Assembly (NCBI GenBank): GCA_018343915.1
Contig: JABRWF010000007.1
Location: 558,001 to 622,000, forward strand
Direction of reading: 5' to 3'
DNA length: 64,000 nucleotides
DNA from: Agroathelia rolfsii
Taxonomy: Eukaryota; Basidiomycota; Agaricomycetes; Amylocorticiales; Amylocorticiaceae
Made by a program: the position numbers and the translations under genes. The notes beneath the pieces were generated by a model that worked only from the letters and a program-made list of their open reading frames with translations, was not told the DNA's origin and ran no database searches. Each line of letters begins with the position of its first letter. Within the stretch, counting starts at the first letter, position 1. Shown in pieces: positions 45,425-57,738 of the stretch.

Positions 45425-47790
45425 TAGCCCACGTGAACGAAGATCATCCCGCGCGTGTGCGGGGAATCTTGTTGACTTACAACATCAATTGTTTTACCTA
45501 CTACCCATGGGCGCTTTTTTCTGTCCCACTCCCATCTTCATTTTCCGTAGGGAGCCCGCACGCAATACGTTACATATAAATCAGCATAATCTATTTACCA
45601 GCATATTCACATCTCTTCTTTCTTGTTTGTGGTTGGCCAGCACAAAATAGATGTCTCACTGTGAAATCGATCTCCTGTGAGATGGTAAGGGCGTAATAAG
45701 CAGATGAAAATGCCTCCTGGGCCGGAAGCTAGCCGGAAGCCCAAACGTTGCGGACGGGAAACATTTTGAAGCAGTACTATCATCATCAGTTGTTCCCGAA
45801 CTTCTTCCTTACATACAAGGGCATGCTGGCATAGCATGCGTACTATTTATTTATCTCATTTTCTTTTCACATCATTTAATCATCACAGTTATCAGCATCA
45901 TCACTGGCATCATCGGCATCACCCTCACCCCCAATGTTGCCTTGTATTCTTTAGCTGTGCTCAAGTGGAGAGAAGAGATAATTTAAGAAACAGACGAGGG
46001 AAATTGCCGGTATAGATTGTGGGCTGACCTATATTTCAATGCTCTGCTTATACAGTTTAGTAGATGGCTCCAACCAGCCATGGGTAGCCAGCACTACTAT
46101 CACGTAAAGAAGACATTCTGCAGAAATTGGACACATGTTCACCGCACATACAAGGGAAGAAGGACAGGGACGGTTTTAATGATAATGATATAAAAATGAC
46201 GATGAAGAAAAGAAAGGGGAGCGTGCTGATTCACTCCTAGCTTTAGTACGCGGTCTGTTCCAATGGCGAGTTTGTCTTCGCTTCCAACTCTTCTTTCCAC
46301 ACGGTCGGAGAAGGGCAGAGGAAGAGCGGAGGCCTAGCTTATGTTGGCCAGAAACGCACATCCACATTTGTCACCGTCTTGTTTTCTTTTCTTACCCCTT
46401 CTTTTCCTCTTTTTCTTCTTCGTGGGCTATTTCATTAAGGGATTTTTTGCGTATTGATCAACCAACATCCGCCACTACGCATGCCAGTTGCGCCGCTTCA
46501 TGTGGCAGCCAGGTGGTTCATGGTTCGAATTCACTGTCATTCATGTCCGGTCAGGATCAAGACGCCTGAATCAAATGCATTTTCTTCCCTCCCTATTCAA
46601 TATTAATTTTTTTTTTTTTTTGAGACATGAAAACAATGAGTGCTCCGCTGTACGTGCATCAGTGCATCAGCGAATCAATGAGAGCGATGATCATGCTACT
46701 CGTCAAGTTGGCTCCTAGTAGCCGCTCGCGGCTGTAAAGCGTGATGGGTAAATATTTTCTTCTCGCCCTTATCTTTTTTTTTTTCCACCCTTGCCCATTT
46801 ACATCTATCGGTCTATCCAAGGGCTGTCATGAGGCCTGCGCCCTGGCAGACGGTGATACTCACAAATGATGCACCGCAGTGGATGGTGTTATGATTCTGA
46901 TGACAATAGCTTCATTATGACCTTGAGAGCCTCCGTGGGCTTGGCTGCCGGTTTCCCTGATTAACCCTTGCCATTTCTCTCCCTCACAGCTCACAATCAT
47001 CATCATACCAGCTACTGAAAAGAAGAAAGAAGCTGACTTTGCTCTTCTTTTTCGAACAAGATCCTTTTCTGTTGGATTACCAGCCTCGCCGCTCCCCTTC
47101 TTTTCATTTTTCAGCCACGCCATAGTCCACGCTATACATTATCCCTTCCCAGTCCAGATAGACAGAGATCCATGCCCTCGGTCCGAGATCTTATCCCATT
47201 TGTCCGAGTCCCCCTCTTACAACTTATGAATCTCAGACATAAAGAGTAGGGCGTCGTTTGTTATAAATTCTAGGGAAATTTTGTTAGGCTGGAATGCATT
47301 CCTCGCTGCCCGCTGCCCTCTCCTCGTTCCGATCCCCTGTGGAAGCTTGTGCGTTACTAATAGACCCACACACTAGCTTGCGCTGAAGATACTTTGTTTT
47401 ATCGCTTCGTCTGCCGCCATTGGATTGCTATAGCTCTTCGTCCGAGTAGTCTCTAAGTCTGTTTCCGCCCCGCGATCATACGACGCTGGAGCTGGACTAG
47501 ATCTCCGAGTTCCCCACGCTGGGTCATTGGTATCGATCAATTCCTCTCTCCTCTCCGTCTTCCTTTCTTCTGAGGAGCCGGTGAACACTGTCTTTCGCCT
47601 ACCTCCGCCGAGTACATCGTCCCGGCTCATAAGGTACGTCATATCTCATCCCATATGACATCCAATCCTTAAATGTCCCGACCCACCTAAAGCACGCATA
47701 CGTAACAACACATACGCGTATACACGCACATTCACGCACCCATTCGTACACCGTCGATTAATATCAACGCAGTTCTCACCGCTGACGGCT
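45425..47790. other. Large intergenic stretch, 2.4 kb, no supported gene
   Basis: No coding region could be supported. It contains T runs (about 46607-46621) and many short accidental frames. The C/T-rich part at 47400-47790 may be a leader of the next gene: AAGGTACGTC at 47631 looks like a 5' splice site and ACGCAG at about 47767-47773 like a 3' one. An 89-codon minus-strand frame at 47373-47642 is discussed among the rejected items. Confidence 0.45.
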
Positions 47791-48343
47791 ATGTGTCACC
47801 GTATCTTGCACCTTGTCCGATCGAAGGAATGTGGCCACCTAACCTATCTGGGAGAAAGCACCGACATTTACATCGACTGTCATTCTTCTGGATGCGTGCA
47901 CAGTACCCGCCACCCGCGGAATTGCAACTCGGCCCAGTCGCCATGCAAATGCCGTCGTTCTTGGGGGTCAGTTCAGTTCATTTGCCGCATCCTCTTTAAC
48001 TCTATCCTTGTCATTTTAGCTTCTTATTTCTCATCATGATTTTTTCCCTATCTTCCCACATGCTCACCATCACTTGTTGTAACGATTACAACTTACAACT
48101 ATGTCTTCCTTCCGGTGTTTTATTCAGGCAACCTGAACGAAAAGTAACCGACGAAGTACGTTTATATTTTTGTCTTCTTTATGTTTGCCGTAACACGGAC
48201 ATATCGGAGCTGACCAACTTTTTGGGCCATCTTGTTTGCTGGGATTCCATTTTCGTCATCTTCTTTATCTGCTCGGGACGTACCCTACGCAAAATCACGG
48301 TTCATAGGTACCGGGAAAGTGTGCGATATGTCCACGCACGTGA
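47791..48343 (+). CDS. Small cysteine-rich protein, 79 residues, function unknown
   Basis: Three exons (47791-47966, 48128-48155, 48308-48343) give 79 residues with nine cysteines. Order: C at 2, C-G-H near 14-16, IDC near 28-30, C near 35, a NC near 46, PCKC near 52-54, then WGQPERKVTDEVPG and the closing CAIC at 73-76. The second exon is only 28 bases; I accepted it because it links exon 1 to exon 3 in phase and yields the TDE-PG-CxxC ending. I recall similarly built small basidiomycete proteins with no assigned function. CGH plus CxC and CxxC pairs could bind zinc. No signal peptide is seen, so it is probably cytosolic or nuclear. It is convergent with RAD3. Confidence 0.62.
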
Positions 48344-48711
48344 GCAATCTTGGCTCTTGGAATGTATTTTTGCTATTAGTATGCTACATCTCTGTCATCT
48401 CCCTTTGACCAATGCCTCTTGAGTTGCTGTATTTATCTACGCATTCAGTCCTTGGACTTCCCCCCTCCTCGTGGGGAATTTTCATGTTCCTGTTCTATTT
48501 TTCTTCACCTCTGAAAACGCTCATGCCATCTACTCTCCACTCTCAGCAAAAGAAAATGTATTGCACAGATACTTCCCTTCTTGCAGACTGTATTTTTATA
48601 TCATAGGTCCATCATCAGAAACCATCCATCATGTCTTTTTCTTGTACCGCAAAATGCATGTATATGTATATATATTTACACGTACACCGTCGTCTATATA
48701 TCATATCATCG
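48344..48711. other. Convergent 3' flanks
   Basis: Spacer between the 3' ends of the small cysteine-rich gene and RAD3. No gene is seen; overlapping short frames lie in C/T-rich sequence. Confidence 0.5.
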
Positions 48712-51700
48712 TCAACCATCCATATCCAACTCCATCAACGCATCATCATCGATCCCTCCATTGCCATATTGCATCTCCTCCTCTTGTTCCTTGCGCAACA
48801 TCTCCGCTTCCTCCGCCTCAGCCAACTCCCGCCTCTGTTTCTCCTGCGCACGGATCACATCCTCGATCGTCCAAAGGGATATGCCGGTTTGCTGCGCATC
48901 ACTGACAGCGGCGGTGCTGCTGGTCTGCGAAATGCGGCGCATGAATTGCTTCGAGAGCGTGAGCGCCATATCAGTCGATAGGTTCGAGGCGGCCTCGGTA
49001 ATGTATTGGTTAATCCACCGCGGGAGCTTGGCACGTTTATCGGCGCGTGCGAAACGCTGATGATAGGTGGTGGTGATGAAACATTGATGCAGATACCAGA
49101 AGGAAAGAGAAAAAAAAATTGAGTGATGGTGTATGAATGTTATGCAGGGATGATACAAGCAAAAATTGAGTATCAAACTTTGTCAAAAATTTTCTTGAAC
49201 TTACCTTGTCAGCAAAAACCATAAGTCCCCAGTCGGTCTTACCACGGAGAACACGCCCCACGCACTGAGCAGCGTTTCGCATGGCGTCGAAGCCGAGCCA
49301 TTCAGATTCGCGGATGCGGTAGGTATCTCGGAGGTATTCAAGGCGTGCCTTGAGGATTCGGCTTTCGGTATACTGGTAGGGCACGCTAATGGTACACGTA
49401 ATGGATCAGGCAAGGCTTGCTTGTCTAAATAGAGAGGGAATGAGGCACACCCAAACATAATGACAGCACGACCATAATTATGGTCAAAATCGATCCCCTC
49501 CGAGACCTTGCCACGGGCAACGGAGAGCAAGACAGCACCACGACCATTGTCACATGCCTAAAAAAATTAGAATAACATGATGGAGTTCACACCCTGTCTT
49601 CTTTCCTGTTTCATCCAACGCACCCTTCGATAATTTTCCAATGCAATACTTGTCTCATTCGCATCAGGGGTCTCCACAAAAATAAGCTTGTTCTTCCATA
49701 CTTCGTTCAGGATGCCCATATCGTTCCATGCAGCCACAATACTTTCCATATACAGATATGAAGGGAAGAAGGCCACGATCCCATCTGGTACGATTTTTGA
49801 GTACTCAATAAGGATCGAGCCGAAGTTGCGCACTACCGCAGGATCGTTGCGGACCTCGAACCGAGAGGAGATGGCCACTTGGTCGCTGCCGCGTGTGATG
49901 ACCTATTTATTGTAAGAGTGTACCATTAACCAAATGCACTTTACATGACAAACGGGGATAAAAGGCAAGAGCTTACAATGGGTAAGAAAGCTTCACGGGT
50001 AAGCGTCATAGTATACGTCTCCTGAACTACGGGCGTAAATTGCAATATTTTGGGATACATATCCAGTGGCGAGATTGTCCCTGAGGTGATTACGACACTG
50101 CTGAACCGCTCAAACACGGGCTGAATCGCAAGTGAAGGATCTAGGCACCTGTCAGGTGAGAGGAAGTTTGTTTAACACGTAGCTCCGATCGGCCGAAAAA
50201 AAACAGGGGTGATAGGGGGAGGGAGATGCTCCATGGACAGAAGGGCACGTACGTAAAATGAAACACCGGATTTGGCACAGTCGCATTGTCCGTCTCAAAC
50301 GGCTCAAGAATCAATAGGAAGCCCTTCTCATATGTTGCTACAAGCGTCGCGAAGCTAGCAACTTTTTGTAGGGCATAGTATTCGTCGAGTCGGTTAAGTT
50401 CGAGCGTGCGTACCATACTTTGAAGCCTCTCAGCACAAAATCTAGAAAAACAAATAATTAGAGAAATGATGTTGGAAAAAGATGCAGGAAAGCCAACCGT
50501 AATGGACGCCGTTCAATGTATGTTATGTCTTTTAGATGTTGTAAGAACGATAGAGGTGTTTCAGCGACTACATGTAGAACGCGCATTCGTGTCTGAAAGA
50601 TTTGGATATGGTTGTTAAGCTAGAGAATCATGAAATTGTTAACATAGAGCCTACCTTGAGATACTCTACAAATCGCTTCAAGAATGCTACAAAGTGCTCT
50701 GCTTTACGAATGTTTCCCGGTATTGCTTCCTTCAAGAGATCATCAGGCAGTACTGCGGAATAGATGTGTGCGTAATAAAGATTAACATTAATGAACGTGA
50801 GACGAACGAGGATTAGACATGAAGACCTCATCTTGAGGATCGGTAGCAGGCTCCTGGAGACCTTCAACTAGCTTTGTATATTCGTCTTGCAATTTCGCAG
50901 CATCAGTTTTCTTGATTCTGTATGGACGTCGGTACAGTATCGAAGCTAGGGCGAGGAAAAATCTCACTCTTCGATCTTTTCACCCAGTTTTGTCACACTG
51001 CGGGCAGCAGAATCGAGCATAGGTCGTGTCAAGTCAATACTCAACGACTCGATGCATACGTTGTCTAATCAAGAAAACGTTAAAAGCCGATACTTGTTTG
51101 CTAGATCGAAGAGATGCACCAATGTTGTGAGCCTCATCAAAGACAACAATGGCATCCTTTGTCATTTCTTTGGAAACTTGCTCGGCAACTTTGGGGTCAA
51201 GAAGATAGTGGAAAGAATAGATGATGACGTCTACGAAGGGCATCTAAACCCAAGATTGGCGGACAGCTCTTTGATTGGTCAAAGCTACTCACGGTTCTCC
51301 GGACCAAAAAATACGGGCATACGCCTTCGTCTCGTCCGTATTGCAATACGTCGCCTAACGTGTGTATGCCGGGAGGAATCAGGTTCCCAGGTTCTTTTTG
51401 ACCAAGTTTCTGAAAGTGCGTCAGGCTCATCCCACGTAACGTCGTAATGCGAGCAAACCTCATGCCAATCACAGAGGTCTACTGATCCAGGATCTTTCCG
51501 TCCCTTCTCACAAACCGCTGAGTTTGTCAGGTCACGGCAACGAGCATCAACAACACGTCCTTTCTTTTCTTTAGAGACCTTTCTTACCAAAACTATTAGC
51601 ATTTTGGGACAGCAAAGAAATAGAAATATGCACGTCTGGATGTATGCAGAGATTCTTTCGACTCGTGAGACCTAAGCCCATGAATGACTTCTCCTTCTCT

Positions 51701-52237
51701 CTTTGCTCCTCTGTTTCGGCTTGTTCTGTGCGATATGCCATGAGGCGTTTCAGCTCCTCCAAAGCCTTTTCGATTTCGGGCACGGTACGAGAACAGTAGA
51801 TGAGTTTGCGTTTTGTGGGGTAATACTATAATATATACCATTCGTAAAGCTGTGAGATGATTATGAAAAAAATTCAAATCTACCTGTTGGTACGATACAA
51901 TCAGCGACAAAAGTGACACTGTCTTGCCTGTTCCCGAAGGCATTTCGAGTACACAATGGCCCTGGAAAGTGCATCTAATTTCAGCAACCTCCATTAACAA
52001 GGTATCTCCAAAACGTACTCCAGCGTCCAATGTTCTCTTGAGATCACACATATATGCATATTGTTCTATTGCGCTGTTTCAATAGCTTGCTCAAAGGCCA
52101 GATCCATCCATTCACAAACCAGGATAAATTCGGTCATAGGGGAAAATTATCTAGACAGCTAGCAGTCAGAAATAGGTCCCAATAGCCCCTCAGTAGCCAA
52201 AACAGCATACAGGTAGGTCATCGATAAGGAACTTCAT
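48712..52237 (-). CDS. RAD3: TFIIH DNA helicase RAD3/XPD
   Basis: This is the 5'-3' helicase of transcription factor TFIIH, which opens DNA in nucleotide excision repair. The 27-base first exon (52237-52211) reads MKFLIDDLP, then [10 protein letters not shown] and [14 protein letters not shown] join through two short introns. Motif I is [11 protein letters not shown], near 51920. The iron-sulfur cysteines are in VDARC, AVCEKG, LCDWHE and GVCPYF (51350-51560). The DEAH box is VFDEAHNI (about 51130). Later motifs include KVSEGIDF (about 49500) and [14 protein letters not shown] (about 49240). The C-terminal tail is acidic and Gln/Glu-rich, ending MDMDG at 48712. Many introns, several of which are multiples of three without stops. 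All helicase and Fe-S residues looked for are present. Confidence 0.95.
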
Positions 52238-52956
52238 TAGAGCTTAGAGGGTGGAGAGGAATCTCAGGCTAGCAGGTGTAGCTTAGGTGTTCTATTTGTA
52301 ACGTAAGGGCCAGAGGATTATGGGCGTATGTTTTGAGGTTTTCGGAGCGGTTCGAGTGGTTAAGTGAATGATATTGCAACGACACTATACGAGGATAGCC
52401 TAGGCAAGGAGAGCAGTACGACGTCGAACGTCGACTTGTGTCTCAGTGCACTACAGTGCCTCTGGACAATTCATGTTCCCTACTTTGCTTCCGCAAACGC
52501 GCTTTCAAACTCCGAGGATGGTTTTGTGGCTGGTATCTGACTCTTGCCACACCCGATGACCAACTAAGAACATTGCGTTAGTACAGAGCTAAAATAATTC
52601 GGAGGTGGATATAGCTGAAACTATAACTGCCTTTCAAGTTCGAGATTGAACGAAAATTTCCTGCTGGATTTACTCTACATATCATGTTATATTGATAAAG
52701 CCGCCAAGTGTTATCAAATATCCTTACTAACCTCATTATCACAGTTCTGGTAAGTACTTACTACTTGGTATTGTACATCATACATTATGTGCGGGCTTCT
52801 GGTTTCAAAATTCATATAATAATAAAACTTATATTATTATGAACAGAAATTCTGGTTTGAAAAATAAATAAGCGCTCTGCCGAACTGGAACACAAACAGT
52901 TTAAGGAGAAACCAAAAGTCCTGAGTGATAGATATCATAAACACGCGAATTCCATT
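52238..52956. other. Intergenic, no supported gene
   Basis: Spacer between the RAD3 start and the 3' end of the membrane-protein gene, both on the minus strand. The part next to 52237 must hold the RAD3 promoter; no TATA box is evident. Confidence 0.5.
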
Positions 52957-54178
52957 TTATAGCCGGGCGTGCTCGTCATGAACTGAAGAAATCTGCCTGC
53001 TCGGGCTAGTGCTGTTTATATTTTCCCGAGGTGCAAATACCACAGGGCCAGTCACCTTTGTTAGCTCCTGTGACGTTGTCTCAGTCCAAGCAGTACCTTG
53101 CACAGTGCGGAAAATAATGAGCTGTGGGAATAGTGCCTGTAAATAATCTAATTAGCACGGCTTTAATTCTCCGTATGATTGTAGGAAGTAACCCACAATA
53201 ATCGATGACCATACAAGAAATATACCTATAGAAGACATGTTCGGGTTGGACAAAGGAGGCGAAGTCTGGAAAACACTCGTAATAATTCCAAGAATAGCAG
53301 ATGGGGCGGCATATTCAATAAGCAGAGCCACAATATTTGTATACGTTCTTTTCATCCGGGAGTCGATGCATCCGGATCCCCGTACACTGTAAAGTACAGA
53401 AAATATCTTGAAGCAAATCATACTAGTCGCCGTAATATTTGCAGCCGTGATGAGAATAATAGAGGCTACCGTGATGTAGTTTACGAGTAACCAGTGAACT
53501 CGCATGCCATTACTATTAGAAGCAATTGGCGCGCATGCAATAGACAAAACTAAGAGTATATATACTTCATCGTCAGCCAATAGAGGTAGCAATGTCTCTG
53601 ACAATGAGCGCTACTTACCAATGCTCCCAATAGTGCATAAGGCCGGAAGTAGGATAACATACCATCTGGAACCGAAAATAATGTAGCAACCATATACCTA
53701 ATTTGCAAGATTGTAAGGATTTTTGATTTGTGGGACGAACAAATAAGCACAGATGACCAGAAGGGTATCGGCTAGGAATGTAGCGATACTTTGTGCTTCA
53801 TCTCCGAGTATCATCAAAGGAGAAGTATCGCTCTGCATGTTATAATACCCGATCATGTCGCTAACGCCTTTGTCACGGTCTGTAATCCACATCATCTGAC
53901 ACATACGGGCTTGGCCCACAAAGTTGACTGTATTCAGCACGAGTAGTACGCTTTCATATGTTATGTAGAGAGCACGTTGTACGCGTGTGGTGTTGGTATT
54001 GGTCAAAAGGGATAATGTGGATAAACAATAAATTCCCAAGTAAATGCTTAGAACATCGCGATTGGTTAGCCTTAGTTTCGACAGAAAGACGCCGGCCAGA
54101 TGTACCATGTATAATGCAATAGATAATTATACCAACATACTGAGATCCTTCGTATAGACGGTTCTCCAAAGGTATCAT
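52957..54178 (-). CDS. Multi-pass membrane protein, uncharacterised basidiomycete family, copy 2
   Basis: A paralog of the gene at 2542-3708, in opposite orientation. It starts MIPLENRLYEGSQYVG and contains a block nearly the same as copy 1: VGQARMCQMMWITDRDK (about 53870-53920). It continues with RMKRTYTNIVALL near 53340, then FPQLIIFR (about 53105-53135) and the tail GPVVFAPREN, ending ARL before the TAA at 52957-52959. The intron GTGGGT to TTACAG before FPQLIIFR contains a stop, so it must be removed. The first junction, after the N-terminal helix, could not be matched in phase and is approximate; if no phase works the copy may be damaged. About seven helices; function unknown. Confidence 0.68.
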
Positions 54179-54695
54179 GTTAACTTATGTGTGAGCGGGG
54201 CAATGGGCGAGGATACGGCCTAAGGCAATCATTCATATATGCTTAGCACACAAAGTATCCTGGGAGACCTTGAAATCAACTAGCGGAATATTGGAGTCAA
54301 TAACTGGTCTGATGCCAGTGTCACACAAAGAATCAAAAGATGGAGATGTCAATTATAAGAAAGACTATTGTAGTGGCACTAGGTGATCTATATCAAATCG
54401 TTACGGTATGGCATTGTCTGTGGAATTAGTGGTCGCCCCGTGACACGAGAATAACATAAGTGTATATCAAGTACGTTTACATTGCGCGAGCGATAGGTCC
54501 ACTGGCAGGAATGTTTCGTGGCCCGAATAGGCATTGGTGTATGTTGGTGGTACGATCTTAGAACTAATGACCTGCATGTAGTTCAAATCCTCGTGCCACA
54601 AACGGTGTGATATGATCAGAAAATCCGAAATCCATTTATTTATTAAAAAGACTGTATCAACACCTAGCATTATGCTATAGTGAAGTCTTTATACA
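54179..54695. other. Intergenic, no supported gene
   Basis: Spacer between the start of membrane-protein copy 2 and the end of the PNGase A-like gene. A/T-rich, without motifs that I recognise. Confidence 0.5.
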
Positions 54696-57104
54696 TCATA
54701 AAGACTGTCCCGAGGGCCCAACCTGCTTCTTACCCGGTAACCTAGCGCCAACAACCTCAAGTACCCTGGTTTCGCTGAAATGCGGGAACGAAGAGGGGTA
54801 CGTCCTGCTCGCCAATGAGCCTCCCGACTCGTCCAAGGTGATATTGTCGTAGGCGGCGTTTACGTTACGCCAGTAGGTGTTACCGTCTGTGTCCGTGTAG
54901 CTGAAGGTGTTGCTGTTTGTGCCGTTGCCGTAGTTGCCACTGTCTGTGAGGAAAAAGTAGCCGGCTGCACCAAAGAAGTGACAATGATATGTGTGGGGAT
55001 AAGAGATAACATATAACAAGCTGCTCTTACCTGCAGTCTGATGATTGGCAACGGTGGAGCCTAAAATGAAAGGAGCGGGGAGAAGTTGACGGTTGTAAGA
55101 GTGATCAACCTCCGAATACCCTTCGCATACTCGTGTTAGCATTCTTGTCCAGGATGATATATGATTACTTACAAGATTCAAAGGTAGTGTTCAGATAGTC
55201 GAAAATGAGGGTGAAGGGATACGAGAACTTGTCCTGCACGACCGTTGCACCATTATGTGTCGAGCTGACGGAACCAGACGACGTCTGGTAGACGTTCTGT
55301 GCAATAAAACAAGATAGTGATCAGATGGATTGGATACTAAGAAACAAATGTGATGCACCTGAACAGTATAATTGGTCAACCAGTTTTGTGTATTTTCATA
55401 ACTCAAGCTCTGCTGCCACACGACTTGCGTGGTCTTCCCGCTACCGGAAACAACCTCTGCTTCGATGTGAACATTATGCGTCGCTTTCACAGTGATGTTC
55501 ACATCTCCATTGGCAGCCGTCGAACCTGTTGTCGACGTGGTCGCATAGAGCGGAGCAGAATATGAAGTGATTTTTCCCGTCGTCCGTTTATCGGAAGAGT
55601 CTGTAACGACTTGTAACAGTGCCGACACATACCAATTCGGATTGATCGCATGATCTGTTTCCGCCGAAGCGACGTCGAGCGTAAAGTTGTGCGGCTCGGA
55701 GTCGGTTAGCAAAGGCACGAATGGCGTAAGATCGAGGAAGTACGTTGGGAGATCCAATGCACCATATGATGTGATGGGTCTATGGGAAAATCAGTTTGAT
55801 CTTCCCTGATAGTCTGAAGAAATACTATTTACCTCCACATAGTCGGAGTAACACCGCCTAGGTATACTTAGCAAGGCTCAGATAACAGCCGGAATGTGCT
55901 GCTCTTACCTGTAAAAACAACCGGATACGGGAAGGCGACGCCTGCGAGTTGTCCATCGACCAAGAGACGGACTTCACGGAAGGGGCCGTTTCCATATGTG
56001 ACATTGACCAACTCTGTCATATATTCATTCGCTGCGTTGGAATACTATCGGTACAGTTAGACAAGACATGGAGTCTATGAGATGGCGGATGCTACACACC
56101 CAAAATTCCTCTTCGCCGTTGCCGGAGGCAAACACCTCTGCGTAAATTTGAACAGAATTTTGAGGTACCGTCACGTTTAGCTAGGATAAAAATCAGTGGC
56201 CAGCGTAATTAACATTGAATACATTATTACCGAGAAGGAGGGAGGAACAGATGCATCGTCGGAGAGCGTGTTGGAAAGCGTCGAGATGGGAATAATGACA
56301 TTCGATTGCTCAGCAGTAGGGTATTCCAAAGACGCCTCGTAAAACACGGCTTGAAGGGTAGCTAAGAGAATACGGGAGAACGATGAATATATTATGATTA
56401 TTGATGACCAGGACAAAATTTAACATACTCGCATACTCTCCAGTCAAAGAACTAGTAAGAATGTTATCCAGCTCCAGAATAAGGCTGCCATTTTTTGCAA
56501 ACAAAGGGATGTAGCGTGTCACATCCTTTTGGTAATTCCAAATGATGCCGTCCTGCGTGGGCTCAGGAGTGGAGGTACGCCAGACTGATTATGAATTGAG
56601 CGGTTGAGCTTGTGTAATAGGAGAAAGCAACAACATACTTTCAACATTCTGGAAGGTAAATACTCCAAGACGATCGTACTGTGTACCGTTCGAGGTCACC
56701 GTAAAGTTGAGTGTGACGCCTGCCCAAGACCCTGGGGTACCGCAATCCGTAGGGGGGCTTCAAGTCGTGTAAACTTGGACCTGTGGAAATGCAGAACTCT
56801 GAAGTACATACATATAATTTACTATGGCCGGGCTACATTGTCTGATGAGAAACTTATTCAAGGAAGATGATTGGCCAGCTTACGAATAGTACGAGTTCCC
56901 AAAAGTATGTCTACACGAAATGAGTCGCAATTAGAATGATACATGGCTCTTGTGACGATATACAACACACTCGAATAAGGTAATCTCGCACTGCTTGACA
57001 GATGTAGGCACAGGCGGGGGCTCCGCAACCTGGAAGTCGACCAGGACTTGTGCGCTAGCCGCAGCCACCAGCAGGGCCGAAATAGCGAGAGCAAGTTGAT
57101 GCAT
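54696..57104 (-). CDS. Secreted PNGase A-like glycoamidase
   Basis: The protein begins with a signal peptide (MHQLALAISALLVAAASA) followed by VLVDFQVAEPPPVP. The N-terminal domain matches the peptide-N4-(N-acetyl-beta-glucosaminyl)asparagine amidase A family: HTFGNSYY, PPTDCGTPGSWAGV, LGVFTFQNVEVWRTSTPEP, YIPLFAKNGSLILELDN and the late TFESCEGYSEV. Members release N-glycans from glycopeptides. About ten exons cover the frame to the TGA at 54696-54698. One spot is suspect: if a 10-base exon (SPAI) and the next acceptor are used, the frame meets a TGA at 56760-56762; use of an acceptor 23 bases further on avoids it but drops conserved residues. The gene may thus be a recent pseudogene. Many N-x-S/T sites are present. 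Confidence 0.8.
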
Positions 57105-57579
57105 GGAGCGATGACGGGAGGCTAGACGGTGTGCTTCGTCTTGATCTCAAATTCGCCATCCATATTTATAGGTGTCACCAATGACGCTTGCCGATCTAGC
57201 AATCCATGGCGGCCATGTGGTACTAAACAGTGCGAGATGTAATTTCTTCCTTCTTCCCTGTCTTATCCGGCTGTTGTTCTGCTGATAAATGGTAGCCTGA
57301 ATACCAAATTCAAATTTCTCATGTTATCTATGTACAGTGATTTCGCAGGTGATTCATTAAGTTCAGAGGTGATTTAGAGACTCCCATAATGTAACGGCGA
57401 TAAGTCCAAGAGACCTAGAGCGAAAGAAGAGAAGCTGGGAAGGTCGACTATAGTAGTCTGGGTTCAGATAGAGCGCTTCTGCAATTATCCGGTGGCCGCA
57501 CTATTAACAAATAACAGATGGGCCTTCAAAGCTAAGTAAATTTCAAACATGATGATTAAATGCCAGAAAGTCCAACAGT
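57105..57579. other. Spacer between the PNGase A-like gene and the tRNA
   Basis: Contains the minus-strand TATA box at 57163-57170. Otherwise no gene is seen. Confidence 0.5.
57163..57170 (-). promoter_or_regulatory. TATA box of the PNGase A-like gene
   Basis: TATAAATA on the minus strand, 59 bases before the ATG at 57104, at a usual distance for a short fungal leader. Confidence 0.55.
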
Positions 57580-57665
57580 AGACCTGTAGCTCAGTGGTAG
57601 AGCGTTGTACTTATGTGGATACCTCGTTCATGCAACGGTCTCGAGTTCGATCCTCGGCAGGTCTA
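57580..57665 (+). tRNA. tRNA-Ile (anticodon UAU) with a 14-nt intron
   Basis: The arms pair fully: acceptor AGACCTG/CAGGTCT, D stem GCTC/GAGC around AGTGGTA, anticodon stem TTGTA/TGCAA with one G-T pair, T stem TCGAG/CTCGG around TTCGATC. The anticodon loop is CTTATG...A, so the anticodon is TAT (57612-57614). The intron lies after base 37, at 57616-57629, the standard site. Discriminator base is A; CCA is not encoded. Box A (TAGCTCAGTGG) and box B (GAGTTCGATCC) are present. Confidence 0.9.
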
Positions 57666-57666
57666 A

Positions 57667-57671
57667 TTTTT
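57667..57671 (+). terminator. Pol III terminator after the tRNA
   Basis: A run of five T directly after the tRNA 3' end, the signal for RNA polymerase III release. Confidence 0.8.
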
Positions 57672-57738
57672 GCACGGCCATCAGTTGTTTTCATAAACAC
57701 TCCAAGAATATATTACACATGCATATTACAGCCAATAA

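Noticed and set aside
47373..47642. 89-codon minus-strand frame with a protein-like composition (starts after MTYLMSRDDVLGGG)
   Set aside because: No recognised family, no convincing donor to continue it, and the plus strand here looks like the C/T-rich leader of the gene at 47791. Kept open as a weak possibility.
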